A stretch of DNA of 64,000 bases. It comes from Verrucomicrobiia bacterium. Lineage in GTDB: Bacteria; Verrucomicrobiota; Verrucomicrobiia; Limisphaerales; JAEYXS01. Positions 16,298 to 25,703 of this stretch are shown here, in pieces. The notes beneath the pieces are model-generated. The model searched no databases. It was not told where the DNA came from and saw only the letters and a list, made by a program, of their open reading frames with translations. The stretch's first letter is position 1; the number at the start of each line of letters is the position of its first letter. The translations under genes and the position numbers were made by a program. The stretch lies in the NCBI GenBank assembly GCA_036405135.1, contig DASWYF010000009.1:1-64000 (forward strand), written 5' to 3'.

Positions 16298-16855
16298 ATG
16301 CACCACCCCGCTGACCACCTCCTCCCCCGCCCATTCCCCAACGGCACCCTCCGCCGCCTGCGTCATTCCGACCTCCGCGCATTTCAGGCTTACCGCAACA
16401 CCCCCGGGCTCAATCGCTATCAAGGCTGGTCTCCCATGAGCGAGACTGATGCGTTGGTCTTTCTGACCGAGATGGAAACCACCGCCTTCTTCCAACCCGG
16501 CCAATGGATTCAGCTAGGTATTGCCGATCCTCACACAGATGCCCTCCTCGGCGACATCGGCCTCCACCTCTCCAGCAACAGCCAGACCGGCGAAGTCGGC
16601 TTCACCCTTGCCCCCTCAGCCCAAGGCCGCGGCATCGCCACCAACGCCGTGCGCGAAGCCATCCAACTCTTTTTCACCGCCACTCCGGCCTCACAAATCC
16701 TCGGCATCACCGACGCCCGCAACACCCCCAGCATCCGCCTCCTCAATCGCCTGAACTTCAAACACACCGAAACCCGCCCAGCAATATTTCGCGATGAACA
16801 ATGCACCGAACAGGTCTTTATACTATCAAGATGCGACAGCCAGAAGCTGTCATGA
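16298..16855 (+). CDS. GNAT family N-acetyltransferase (RimJ/RimL-like)
   Basis: A 185-aa acetyltransferase of the Acetyltransf_3 type. It shows the N-terminal LRRLRHSDLRAFQAYRNTP region, the strand LLGDIGLHL, EVGFTLAPSAQGRGIATNAV with the acetyl-CoA loop QGRGIAT, and the NTPSIRLLNRLNFKHTET segment typical of RimJ/RimL and ribosomal-protein or small-molecule acetylators. Substrate unknown. It is followed by repeat-rich DNA. Confidence 0.88.
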   Translation: MHHPADHLLPRPFPNGTLRRLRHSDLRAFQAYRNTPGLNRYQGWSPMSETDALVFLTEMETTAFFQPGQWIQLGIADPHTDALLGDIGLHLSSNSQTGEVGFTLAPSAQGRGIATNAVREAIQLFFTATPASQILGITDARNTPSIRLLNRLNFKHTETRPAIFRDEQCTEQVFILSRCDSQKLS

Positions 16856-16896
16856 ACTTTGAATAAAATAAGCGGGTGAAAAAGTTCGAGGATATA

Positions 16897-16945
16897 GCAC
16901 CCTCGCCCCTCGGAGGGGAGAGGGCCGGGGTGAGGGGTGCCAACG
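16897..16945. repeat. Dispersed palindromic repeat, family A copy 2
   Basis: CACCCTCGCCCCTCGGAGGG then a GGAGAGGGCCGGGGTGAGGG-type half followed by GTGCC. It is the same inverted-repeat unit as at 3109, 60863 and 60955. Confidence 0.7.
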
Positions 16946-16990
16946 TTTTCGTCAATAAACACAGTCTGATTCTGAAAAGGATTACCCCTC

Positions 16991-17090
16991 CACATTGGTC
17001 ATTGCTCATTCCTTCGTCATTCGAGCTTCGTCATTGGTCATTCTTCATCCGTACATATCCTGTTCCATCAGTGGCTAAAGAACTTCCCTG
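16991..17090. repeat. Dispersed repeat family B copy 1 plus family C copy
   Basis: Starts with CATTGGTCATTGCTCATTCC and continues TTCGTCATTCGAGCTTCGTC, ending CATTGGTCATTCTTCATC. It is nearly the same ~50-bp string as at 50184-50240, with a shorter copy at 54544-54578. The right part (17047-17090) holds CATCAGTGGCTAAAG, related to the blocks at 15216 and 42972. Confidence 0.7.
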
Positions 17091-17100
17091 AGTGAAAATG

Positions 17101-17940
17101 TTATAACTCCTCCAACCTCACCACCGCCTCCCCCTTCACCCAACCCGTCCGCCCCTGACCATCCCGCACCTGCCACCACGCGTCCTTCTGATCCGTGACG
17201 ACCACCTCCGCCCCATCCGGCAATGTGAACGCGCTCTGCGAATCCTCCAACGGTCCGAAGCGCACCACCGCCTCCTTCACCTTCACCACCGCCGCCTTCT
17301 GCCCATACGTTCCCTGCCAAGCCGTCGCCCCCGCCACCCCCCCTAGCACGACAGTGAATAACGCGATCACAAACGCCGGCTTCAACCCCGTCCGCCAAGC
17401 CGGTTTCATCATCCGTATGATTCCCAATATCGCCAACACCCACACCGCTCCGCCCGTGATCCAAGCCCACTCCCGCAAACTCGTCTGCTGACACCACGCC
17501 TGCCAGATCGACACCGGCCTGCCCGATCTCACCCCCGCCGACTCCTGCACAAACCGCAGATTCGCCTTCAAGTCCGCATCACGCGGCGTGATCCGCTGTG
17601 CCAGCCGATAACTCGCCACCGCCTCACCCACACGCCCCGCCTTGTAATACGCATTCCCCAGATTGAAATAAACCGCCGCCGAAGCCTCCCCCGCCTTCAC
17701 CATCTCCCGATACGCCGCGATCGCCTCCGCGTATTTCCCCTGCTCATAAAACTTATTCGCCGCATCAAATTTCCCCTCAGCCTCTCCCGCCAAACCCGTA
17801 AACGGCGCCCCCAACAAGCAGCCGAGCAATAGCAGCCACCAAATCGTGCTCGTCCTCGCTCCCTCCCTCTGGACGTTGAACGTTGAGCGTTGAACGTTGG
17901 AAGTTTCTCTCTTCCCCCATTCGATGTTCGATGTTTTCAC
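17101..17940 (-). CDS. batE: BatE-like TPR/SH3 protein
   Basis: A 279-aa membrane protein ending the Bat operon. After a basic N-terminus there is a signal or anchor segment (WWLLLLGCLLGAPFTGLAG), TPR repeats (KFDAANKFYEQGKYAEAI..., AVYFNLGNAYYKAGRVGEAV), two transmembrane helices (~150-220) and a C-terminal SH3-like domain (AAVVKVKEAVVRFGPLED..., WWQVRDGQGRTGWV). I start at the GTG at 17940, which overlaps the batD stop by 4 bp; longer frames run into batD. The first ~20 residues are encoded by a short dispersed DNA repeat. Assignment as BatE comes from domain order and operon position. Confidence 0.8.
   Translation of the reverse strand: MKTSNIEWGKRETSNVQRSTFNVQREGARTSTIWWLLLLGCLLGAPFTGLAGEAEGKFDAANKFYEQGKYAEAIAAYREMVKAGEASAAVYFNLGNAYYKAGRVGEAVASYRLAQRITPRDADLKANLRFVQESAGVRSGRPVSIWQAWCQQTSLREWAWITGGAVWVLAILGIIRMMKPAWRTGLKPAFVIALFTVVLGGVAGATAWQGTYGQKAAVVKVKEAVVRFGPLEDSQSAFTLPDGAEVVVTDQKDAWWQVRDGQGRTGWVKGEAVVRLEEL
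17873..17905. repeat. Imperfect GTTGAACGTTGA-type tandem repeat inside batE 5' end
   Basis: Plus-strand text ACGTTGAACGTTGAGCGTTG continues into AACGTTGG, a degenerate unit of about 7-8 bp repeated three to four times. Read on the minus strand it encodes SNVQRSTFNVQR, in the N-terminal part of BatE before its hydrophobic segment. Confidence 0.65.
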
Positions 17941-19697
17941 GCTTTCACCTCCCTCAACTCCCCAAAAACCCTCCGCCCCTTCTCCACCAGCGCATCCAGC
18001 TTCGCCACATCCGATACCGGAGCATACCGCGCCTGATTGCACGCCTGGAACAACTCATGCAACTCGCTGCGCAAACCCGCATCCACTTTGCCCAACCGCT
18101 CATCCACCACTGACTCCGTTATCGCCGAGGCAGGCATATCCAGCCGCTCACCCAATCGCTCCTGCAACAGCTTCGTCAGCAGATCAAAAAACTCTTTGCT
18201 CTTCCCCGCCGATGCCAATTCACCCAGCTGCGCCAGTCCCGCCGCCTCACCCTGCGCCACCGCCTTCGCCCGGAGAGCCCGTGGATCACGTCCCGCCCGT
18301 TCCGTTTGTCTCCTCCAGAACACCAGCCACGCCCAAGCCAGCAGCGGCAACAGACTCATCACCCAAAAGACCGGCTTCACCACCACCGGATTTGAAACAT
18401 TCGCCAACGTCCCGAAGTGCGGTTTGATATGCAGGATGTCCTTCACCACCGCCTGCTCTTCCGTTTTCGCAATCATATTGCCAGAAGCCACCGTCGGCTG
18501 CACTGGCGCTCCACTGCTCGCCCGCACCTTCAACGGCACCGCAGGCACCACCACCGTCTGATACTTCTTCACCTCCGTGTCAAAATATGCGAACGAGATC
18601 GCCGGTATCTCCTTCACATCCGCATTCTCAGGCACCACCACGATCTCAAATCGTTTCACCCCTTGGATGCCCAGATCATCCTGCGCCTTGAATTCGCTGT
18701 TCGGTGGATAAATTTTGAAATCACGCCAATCATCCATCTTCGGCAACTGCACCGCATCCCACGCACCCGTGCCCGTGATCTCCGCCTGCAAAATGATCGG
18801 GTCGCCCACCGCCACATCATTCTTCGTCGCCACCGCGCGAAAACTGAACTGGCCGATTGCTCCGTTGAAACTCGCAGGTTTTCCCTCCTCCGGCAGCGGC
18901 CACACCTTCAGGTTCATCACTTCGCTCTTCACCTTCACCGGCTGGGAACGATAACTCTGTATCAACCGCCCAAATACCGGATCAGGCTCTTGCACCGGGA
19001 TCTGTATCTCCAGATCCGATTCCGCCGGTCCCAATGGGACATCCCCCGTTTTCAACGCCTTTGCCACATAACGGAAGACATGCTGCTGATATGTTCCATT
19101 GGGAAGACGTACCCGCCCCTGCGTATGCTGCGGCGGTGAACTCAAAGAGAACCCATCCGCTTTGACCTGCGGGATCTCCCCCCGCGCCGTCTGGAAATAA
19201 AGCCGGACCTCGAGAGGAAAAACCTCGCCCGCAAACACCTCCGGCTTGGGAACATTCAATTGCATGAACGCCGCCTTGTTCATCTCTTCCGCCGTCGGCT
19301 TCCGTGCCGCCGTCACTTTGAACTTCACCGGCTGTGATTGATGCACCTTGCCCCCCGATTTCACCTTCACCGGCCCGATCAGGAAATCACCTTCCCGGCT
19401 CGCTCTCACCGTGTAACCGATGTTGATCTTCACAGACCTCACACCATTGATGATATTCATGCTCTGGCTGGCCGTCGTCTGTGCAAATCCCAGTCCGTCC
19501 ACTGGCGGAATCTCCGGATAAGAATTCAGATCCGTCCCATCGATGGAAACCGTCAACGTCGCCGTCTCCCCCATCGCTATGCTCGACCGGTCCAGCGACA
19601 CCTGCACCTGCGCCATCAGCAACCACGGCATAATTAGAATCGCCGTCAGCAGGCCAACCTTCACAGATCGTTGTATAAAAACTCGATGCATCACCAA
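17937..19697 (-). CDS. batD: BatD-family protein
   Basis: A 586-aa BatD (oxygen-tolerance family) protein with a signal peptide (VGLLTAILIMPWLLMAQ), beta-rich extracytoplasmic domains (VQVSLDRSSIAMGETATLTV opening is typical), a transmembrane helix at ~430 (VFWVMSLLPLLAWAWLVFW) and a helical cytoplasmic tail. Bat proteins form an envelope complex with VWA proteins. The start overlaps the end of the batB-batC fusion by 7 bp, and batE overlaps its stop, so these genes are tightly coupled. Confidence 0.88.
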   Translation of the reverse strand: MVMHRVFIQRSVKVGLLTAILIMPWLLMAQVQVSLDRSSIAMGETATLTVSIDGTDLNSYPEIPPVDGLGFAQTTASQSMNIINGVRSVKINIGYTVRASREGDFLIGPVKVKSGGKVHQSQPVKFKVTAARKPTAEEMNKAAFMQLNVPKPEVFAGEVFPLEVRLYFQTARGEIPQVKADGFSLSSPPQHTQGRVRLPNGTYQQHVFRYVAKALKTGDVPLGPAESDLEIQIPVQEPDPVFGRLIQSYRSQPVKVKSEVMNLKVWPLPEEGKPASFNGAIGQFSFRAVATKNDVAVGDPIILQAEITGTGAWDAVQLPKMDDWRDFKIYPPNSEFKAQDDLGIQGVKRFEIVVVPENADVKEIPAISFAYFDTEVKKYQTVVVPAVPLKVRASSGAPVQPTVASGNMIAKTEEQAVVKDILHIKPHFGTLANVSNPVVVKPVFWVMSLLPLLAWAWLVFWRRQTERAGRDPRALRAKAVAQGEAAGLAQLGELASAGKSKEFFDLLTKLLQERLGERLDMPASAITESVVDERLGKVDAGLRSELHELFQACNQARYAPVSDVAKLDALVEKGRRVFGELREVKA

Positions 19698-21694
19698 TCC
19701 TTGAAAATCTTGGGCTTTGCCTTGCCATCCTTCGGCGGTGGCTGGAATATCAACGCCCGTTCCTGGCTCTTCAAGTCGTCCAGCAACTGCATCGCCTGCT
19801 CCTTCGTCATTTCTCCATTGCCTTGCGCCATCCTGGGCTGGCCGTTCTCGTCCGGTTCCGGCTGTTTGCCATCCTTCTTGTCATCCCCCTGTTTCTTCTG
19901 ATCCTGATCGGCCTGCTGTTTATCCTGCTTTTTGGACTCATCCCCGGTATTCTGCTTGTCCTCATTCTTGGCCTGATCCTGTTTCTCGCCGCCCTGCTGT
20001 TTCTCTTCTTCGTTCTTCTGGCTCTGTTTATCCTGCTTCTTCTGCTCGTCTTTGTTTTGCTGGTTCTCCTGCTTGTTGTCCTGTTTCTGTTTTTGATCCT
20101 GCTTTTGCTTCTCGTCCCGGTTCTCCTTCTGGTCCTGATTCTTGTCATCAGGGTTTTGCTCTTTCTGTTGCTCCTGCTGTTTCTTCAATTCCTCCAGCTT
20201 CCGCCTTACCAGATCACGGTTGAACTTTGCATCCGCATCCTCCGGGTTCAATTTCAACGCCCGCTCATAATCGTTGATCGCCGATTCCCACATCTGCTGT
20301 TTGTCCTCCGCTCCCCCGCTCTTCTCACCCTGCCGGTAGCGCACGTTGCCGCGATTGTAGTAAGCATCCCGTTGCAGATTCAGATCCGGCGTCCGCAAAG
20401 CCTCATTGAACCGGTTTACCGCCGTGTCCAGATCATCCGCCCGATACGCCGCATTGCCCGCATTATAATGCAACCTCGCATCGTTCGGCCTCTCCTTCAG
20501 CAACCGTTGATACTCCTCCAGCGCCGCCTTGTATTCCCCTGCTTCAAATGACCTCTTTGCTCCTGCCGGTGATGCTGAAACCACAGGCGTCATCAGGCAA
20601 AACATCAAAGCCGCCAGGACCGCCACTCGCGGCCCTGACTTGCTGCTTTTTACTAGAACCGCTCCGGCAGCTTCATTCTTCACCGCCACTCCCTGCAACA
20701 GCCACTCCGCGATCAACAACACGATGACGATCCCCAACGGCCACTGATACCGCTCCTGAAAACGCTGCACAAACCTGGAGCTGGACTCCGATTTCGGCAA
20801 CGCCGCCAAACCCTGCTCATATAAAGTCTCCATCGTCTTCGCCCCCGTCAGCGGCAGGTAAAAGCCATTGCCCGCCGTGGCGATTTCGCGCAGCAGATTC
20901 TCATTCAACTTCGAGCGCACGATGTTCCCCTCCTCATCCCTTACATATTCCTGCCGTCCCCGTTCATCGCGATAGCTCAACAGCTCTCCATTCGGCGTGC
21001 CCACCCCGATCGTATAAATCTTGAAACCCGCTTTCGCAGCTTCCTTCGCCGCCTCGATCGCCCCCTCCTCATGATCTTCACCATCGGTCATCAGGATGAG
21101 CACCTTGTGATTGTCCTCATCCTTCTTGAACGCATCCATCGCCGTCCGCACTGCTTCCGCCATGGAACTGCCGCCCTGAGGGATCACCCCCGTATCGACC
21201 GCCGCCAGACTCATCCGGAACGCCTCATCATCAAACGTCAACGGACACTGCAGGAACGCACTCCCCGCAAAAGCCACCAGCCCCAGCCGGTCCGTCTTCG
21301 CCACCCGCATCAGGTCGATGCATGCCAGCCGCGCCCGCTCGATGCGCGTGGGCGGCACATCCGGTGCCAGCATGCTGCGGCTCGTATCCACCGCCACCAC
21401 CACATCCAGTCCGCGCTGCCGCACCTCTTCCCAAGTAAAGCCCCAGCGCGGCTGAGACAACGTCAGCAACCCGAAGAACACCGCAGTGCCCAGCAAGACA
21501 TACCGCACCTTCTCCCTCCGCGCCGAATAGCCGCTCAGCAAAGTATCGAAAAGCCGTGACGGTACAAACAGTGCCATGGCCGCCTGCTTCCGCCGCCACA
21601 CCCTCATGAAGAACACGATCAGGCACGGCACTGCTCCCAGCGCCACCCATATCAGCACCGGTGTCTGAAACTGTATGTTTTCCGTTCCGTCCAT
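19691..21694 (-). CDS. batB: BatB-BatC fusion: VWA domain + TPR + Gln/Lys-rich tail
   Basis: 667 aa from ATG 21694, 5 bp after the batA stop. The BatB part (1-~330) has two N-terminal transmembrane helices and a VWA domain with MIDAS motif DTSRSM, LVAFAGSAFLQCPLT and MTDGEDHEEG, then a helix at ~325-345. The BatC part has TPR units (GEYKAALEEYQRLLKERP..., YNRGNVRYRQGE, ERALKLNPEDADAKFNRDLV) and then ~110 residues made almost only of K, Q, E, D and N. In many bacteria BatB and BatC are separate genes; here they are one chain. A longer start at 21778 lies inside batA and is unlikely. Confidence 0.88.
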   Translation of the reverse strand: MDGTENIQFQTPVLIWVALGAVPCLIVFFMRVWRRKQAAMALFVPSRLFDTLLSGYSARREKVRYVLLGTAVFFGLLTLSQPRWGFTWEEVRQRGLDVVVAVDTSRSMLAPDVPPTRIERARLACIDLMRVAKTDRLGLVAFAGSAFLQCPLTFDDEAFRMSLAAVDTGVIPQGGSSMAEAVRTAMDAFKKDEDNHKVLILMTDGEDHEEGAIEAAKEAAKAGFKIYTIGVGTPNGELLSYRDERGRQEYVRDEEGNIVRSKLNENLLREIATAGNGFYLPLTGAKTMETLYEQGLAALPKSESSSRFVQRFQERYQWPLGIVIVLLIAEWLLQGVAVKNEAAGAVLVKSSKSGPRVAVLAALMFCLMTPVVSASPAGAKRSFEAGEYKAALEEYQRLLKERPNDARLHYNAGNAAYRADDLDTAVNRFNEALRTPDLNLQRDAYYNRGNVRYRQGEKSGGAEDKQQMWESAINDYERALKLNPEDADAKFNRDLVRRKLEELKKQQEQQKEQNPDDKNQDQKENRDEKQKQDQKQKQDNKQENQQNKDEQKKQDKQSQKNEEEKQQGGEKQDQAKNEDKQNTGDESKKQDKQQADQDQKKQGDDKKDGKQPEPDENGQPRMAQGNGEMTKEQAMQLLDDLKSQERALIFQPPPKDGKAKPKIFKDW

Positions 21695-21699
21695 TCTCT

Positions 21700-22704
21700 T
21701 TAAGGCAATCTCCGCCAGATCGTGTGCCCCAGCAACACTTCCAGCAAGACCAGCGCCAGTCCGGGCCACAAGAACCACGGAAAAAGTTCCGTCACATGCT
21801 GATACTGCTTCACCTCGATCTCCGTCTTCTCGAGCCGGTCGATCTCATCGTAGATCTTGCGCAAAGTTTCCGGTCTGTCTCCGCGGAAGTATTTGCCGCC
21901 GGTCATGTCCGCGATCTTCGTCAAAGTCTCCTCATCGATGTCCACCTGCACCGGCCGGTAACCTTTCCGCCCGAAAACATCCGTATACGGTTCACGGGCT
22001 CTGCCCCGCGTACCGATACCGATCGTATACACTTTCACACCCATCGTCTTGGCTGCCTCTGCCGCCGTCAATGGCGAGATCTTTCCCGCATTGCTCTGTC
22101 CGTCCGTGATCACGATCACTATCTTGCTCTTGGACTGCAAATCCCGCAACCGGTTGAGCGACGTGGTAATGGCCGAACCGATCGCCGTTCCACCTTCTTT
22201 GATGGTTTCCAACGAAAGCCGCTCCAGTGTCATCAATAGAAAGTCGTGATCCAGAGACAACGGCGCAGCGATATAAGGCTGCCCCGAAAAAGCCACCAGC
22301 CCGATCCGGTCATTAGTGCGTTTCTGGATGAACTCCTGCAACACCTGCCGCGAGATGAACAAACGGTTCACCTGTTCACCCTGGTAGAGAAACCCCTCAT
22401 CCTCCGCCGCCATGCTTTGTGAAAGATCGAACGCCACCACGATGTCCACCCCGCTCGCCGAGATGCGCGACTCTCCCTCCATGAACTGCGGCCGTGCCAG
22501 CGCCACGATGAGCACGATCAAACTCAACCACCGCAACGCGCCCAGCACAATCCTGCCCCAATCCCGCCGCGCTGCATGCACTTCACCCAATACCCCCAGC
22601 GATGAAAAGACGAACGCTGCCCGCCCGGACCGCTTCATCCGCCACCAAGCGACGAATGGCAACACCAGCAGCAACAGGAGAAACCATGGATGCGCAAACT
22701 TCAC
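21700..22704 (-). CDS. batA: BatA-like VWA-domain membrane protein
   Basis: 334 aa from a GTG at 22704 that overlaps the preceding stop by 4 bp. Two N-terminal membrane segments (WFLLLLLVLPFVAWW and a second ~55-75) precede a VWA domain with MIDAS DLSQSM, LVAFSGQPYIAAPL, EGGTAIGSAI and VITDGQSNAGK. A C-terminal helix (FPWFLWPGLALVLLEVLLG) closes it. This is the standard BatA layout, working with BatB in the envelope. Confidence 0.88.
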   Translation of the reverse strand: MKFAHPWFLLLLLVLPFVAWWRMKRSGRAAFVFSSLGVLGEVHAARRDWGRIVLGALRWLSLIVLIVALARPQFMEGESRISASGVDIVVAFDLSQSMAAEDEGFLYQGEQVNRLFISRQVLQEFIQKRTNDRIGLVAFSGQPYIAAPLSLDHDFLLMTLERLSLETIKEGGTAIGSAITTSLNRLRDLQSKSKIVIVITDGQSNAGKISPLTAAEAAKTMGVKVYTIGIGTRGRAREPYTDVFGRKGYRPVQVDIDEETLTKIADMTGGKYFRGDRPETLRKIYDEIDRLEKTEIEVKQYQHVTELFPWFLWPGLALVLLEVLLGHTIWRRLP

Positions 22705-23564
22705 AGCTCCACCTTTCCCGCCTTGCACGAAACAGCTTCCACCAAATAGGTGATACTGAGGATCATCACGGCCACCGCCACCGGCTTGGACCACACCGCC
22801 TCCGCCATGTACTTAAGCGTGCTCCATTTTCCCTCCGCTGATGAAGAACCAAAGTCCGCTTCACTCCACGCAAACATCAGCAGACCGAAAACAAAGACCA
22901 CAACGGTCTGCGTGATGCTTTTGACCAGTCTTCTGTGCAACAATAAGTTCTGCGCCACCGCTTTCGCCCGTTTCTCTTCTTCCTCTGCCGTTTCTCTGGT
23001 GAGGACGGCAGCCTCAACCATCGGCTTCGATTCATCCACCAACCGGTGCGCTATCGAATACAACTCCTTCAGCTCCGTTTCCGCCGGTTGAAATCCTGCG
23101 AACTTCACCAAGTCGCAACGCCCCAAAAATGTCGCCAATGTCTTCTTTTGCTCCCCGTTCAGTCGTGGACTTTTCTGCAGCTCCAGCAGAAACTCTTCCG
23201 TGGTCCGTTCCGGTGCACGGAAATGGAATCGATCCTCCAGATATACCCGTACCGCATCTGAAACCACCGAGCAAAACACCTTCGGCTCGATCAAGAGACG
23301 TAAAGCCCCATCCAGTTGCTGATACGCTTTCTGTTCTGGCGAAAGGGCCGGTTTCTTGGGCTTCTCCGGTGGACGGTTCTGCCAAAGGACATAGATACGC
23401 CAAAGGATAACTCCTCCAATCAATGCCACCACCGCCCACGTCAACCACTCCCACCCCAGCGGCACATCCACCAGCGCACGGATGTCACGGATATCCGCGC
23501 CCGCTACATCATTTGTAGCGCTGCCCGGATGCGGGACAATGACTGCTCCAGTGTTCTTAATCAT
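22701..23564 (-). CDS. DUF4381-like membrane protein of the Bat operon
   Basis: A 287-aa protein with a transmembrane helix at ~40-62 (WLTWAVVALIGGVILWRIYVL), followed by a cytoplasmic helical domain with AYQQLDGALRLL, SDAVRVYLEDRFHFRAPERT and FLGRCDLVKFAGFQPAETEL, and two further hydrophobic segments near the C-terminus. Position between DUF58 and batA is where DUF4381-type proteins usually sit. It overlaps the DUF58 gene by 4 bp. Confidence 0.75.
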   Translation of the reverse strand: MIKNTGAVIVPHPGSATNDVAGADIRDIRALVDVPLGWEWLTWAVVALIGGVILWRIYVLWQNRPPEKPKKPALSPEQKAYQQLDGALRLLIEPKVFCSVVSDAVRVYLEDRFHFRAPERTTEEFLLELQKSPRLNGEQKKTLATFLGRCDLVKFAGFQPAETELKELYSIAHRLVDESKPMVEAAVLTRETAEEEEKRAKAVAQNLLLHRRLVKSITQTVVVFVFGLLMFAWSEADFGSSSAEGKWSTLKYMAEAVWSKPVAVAVMILSITYLVEAVSCKAGKVEL

Positions 23565-24493
23565 CCGTGACGACGCCGTTTCTCGCGGGTTTCAAAAAAG
23601 CTGGCCAAGGCCGCCCCATACGCCTCATCCGTGCGCAAGCGTATGGTATCCACACCCAGCGAACGGAAATACCGGCTCAATTCCGAAAGCTCGCTCTCCT
23701 GCCGTTCGCGATAACGGCTGCGAAAGCCCTCGTCATTTGTGTTCACCTCCAGCACCTCACCCGACTCCGCATCACGCAAAGTCAGTCTGCCCACCTTCGG
23801 CAATTCCAGCTCATGCTTGTCTGTGATCTGCACCGCCACCACATCATGTCTGCGATTTGCCTGCCGTATCGCCGCCGTGGCGACCGCTGAAAGTTTCTTC
23901 TCCGCCCGCGGTTTGCTGATGCGCGTCCGGTTCTGCTCCAGAAAATCCGACACCATCACCACGATGGCATGACGGCTGATGACACGGTTCAAGAAGTCGA
24001 TCGCATTGCGCAAATCCGTCCCATGCGATTGCGGCTCGAAGCAAAGCACTTCACGGATCACGCGCAACACATGGCGGCGTCCCTTGCGCGGAGGAATATA
24101 TTTCTCCACCACATCACTGTAGAGCAGCACTCCCACCTTGTCCTGATTGCGAATCGCCGAGAACGCCAGCACGGATGCGATCTCCGCCGCCAGCTCACGT
24201 TTCGATTGTGCACCCGAGCCAAACCAACCAGACGCACTGACATCCACCAGCAAAATCACAGTCAGCTCACGCTCCTCCACGAATTTCTTCACGAAGGGAT
24301 GATTCATCCGCGCCGTCACATTCCAGTCGATGGAGCGCACCTCATCGCCCGGCTGATACTCGCGCACCTCATCGAAGTTCATCCCCTGCCCCTTGAAGAC
24401 ACTGTGATAGTGCCCGGAGAGCGACTCACTCACCAGTCTGCTGGTGCGCAACTCGATCTGCCGCACTTTCTTCAATATCTCGCGGGGAATCAT
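23561..24493 (-). CDS. DUF58-domain protein
   Basis: A 310-aa VWA-like DUF58 protein. The signature PGDEVRSIDWNVTARMNHPFVKKF sits at ~48-72 and is followed by ERELTVILLVDVSASGWFG (MIDAS-like), then DKVGVLLYSD and ISRHAIVVMVSDFLE. DUF58 proteins act with MoxR AAA ATPases as a chaperone-like pair that matures or assembles envelope and metalloenzyme complexes. It is the second gene of the operon, 77 bp after moxR. Confidence 0.9.
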   Translation of the reverse strand: MIPREILKKVRQIELRTSRLVSESLSGHYHSVFKGQGMNFDEVREYQPGDEVRSIDWNVTARMNHPFVKKFVEERELTVILLVDVSASGWFGSGAQSKRELAAEIASVLAFSAIRNQDKVGVLLYSDVVEKYIPPRKGRRHVLRVIREVLCFEPQSHGTDLRNAIDFLNRVISRHAIVVMVSDFLEQNRTRISKPRAEKKLSAVATAAIRQANRRHDVVAVQITDKHELELPKVGRLTLRDAESGEVLEVNTNDEGFRSRYRERQESELSELSRYFRSLGVDTIRLRTDEAYGAALASFFETREKRRRHG

Positions 24494-24570
24494 ATCAGGG
24501 CCGAGGAATAAGAAAATGTGAAGGTCGATGCAAGTATCGCACTTCTCACTTCATACCTCGCGTTTTTGAA

Positions 24571-25560
24571 TCACGGCACCGGCAGCTCATCCAGCAGCTT
24601 CTGCACGATCGTCTCGCTCGTCTTGTCCTCCGCTTCCGCCTCATACGTCACCGTCACGCGATGCCGTAATACATCCATCGCGATGGTCTTCACATCTTGC
24701 GGCGTGACATAACCCCGCCCTTTCAAGAACGCATGTGCCTTCGCCGCCAAGGTCAGCGCGATCGTCGCACGCGGTGAAGCGCCGAGCTGGATCATGCCGT
24801 CCAGGTTGATCTTGTAGTTACGCGGATCACGCGTCGCACAGACCAGGTCCACGATGTAATCCTTCACCTTGTCATCGATGTAGATGTCATTGATCACCTG
24901 CCGCGCACCGAGAATCTGTTTTGGATTCACCACCGCTTGTGCGCTTGGCAATCCCGATGTGCGCGCCATCAGATCAAGGATCTGTCGCTCCTCATCACGC
25001 GAAGGATAACCGATCTTCAGCTTCAACATGAAGCGGTCCACCTGCGCTTCCGGCAGCGGATACGTTCCCTCTTGCTCGATCGGATTCTGCGTGGCCAGTA
25101 CGAGAAACGGCTCTTCCAGCGCATATGTCTTGTCGCCGATCGTCACCTGCCGTTCCTGCATCGCCTCCAGCAAGGCACTTTGCACTTTCGCGGGCGCGCG
25201 GTTGATTTCATCCGCCAGGACAATATTTGCAAAGACCGGGCCCTTGCGTGTCGTGAACGCACCTGACTGGGGATTGAATATCTGCGTGCCGATCACATCC
25301 GCGGGCAGCATGTCCGGCGTGAACTGCAGGCGGGAGAACCGCACATCCAGCGAGTTCGCCAAGGTCTTTACCGATAGCGTTTTGGCCAGGCCCGGCACGC
25401 CTTCCAGCAAAACGTGCCCATTCGCCAAAAGACCGATGACCAGTCGCTCCACCAGATACTTCTGGCCTACCACCACCCGGTTGATCTCACCTAACAATCC
25501 GGGCACAAAAGCCGAGGCTTCCTGCACCGCGGCGTTGATCGCGCTAATTCCTGTGCTCAT
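24571..25560 (-). CDS. moxR: MoxR family AAA+ ATPase
   Basis: 329 aa from ATG 25560. Walker A variant LLEGVPGLAKT, Walker B VLADEINRAPAKVQSALLEAMQE, sensor ATQNPIEQEGTYPLPEAQVDRFMLKL: all standard MoxR. It heads the moxR-DUF58-DUF4381-batA-batBC-batD-batE operon and would act as the ATP-driven chaperone for that membrane complex. A start 102 bp further upstream is open but gives an atypical N-terminus. Confidence 0.93.
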   Translation of the reverse strand: MSTGISAINAAVQEASAFVPGLLGEINRVVVGQKYLVERLVIGLLANGHVLLEGVPGLAKTLSVKTLANSLDVRFSRLQFTPDMLPADVIGTQIFNPQSGAFTTRKGPVFANIVLADEINRAPAKVQSALLEAMQERQVTIGDKTYALEEPFLVLATQNPIEQEGTYPLPEAQVDRFMLKLKIGYPSRDEERQILDLMARTSGLPSAQAVVNPKQILGARQVINDIYIDDKVKDYIVDLVCATRDPRNYKINLDGMIQLGASPRATIALTLAAKAHAFLKGRGYVTPQDVKTIAMDVLRHRVTVTYEAEAEDKTSETIVQKLLDELPVP

Positions 25561-25703
25561 GCAATTTTTCAACAAATCTCTCACACAAAGACAAATCCTG
25601 CGGAGAACGCGTTCAGAAAAAACGGTCTTAAAGACGATTGCAATCGTGAATCCATTTGCCATGCGGATTAATTGACCTATTCTAGCCCCGCATTTGGGCT
25701 GCT

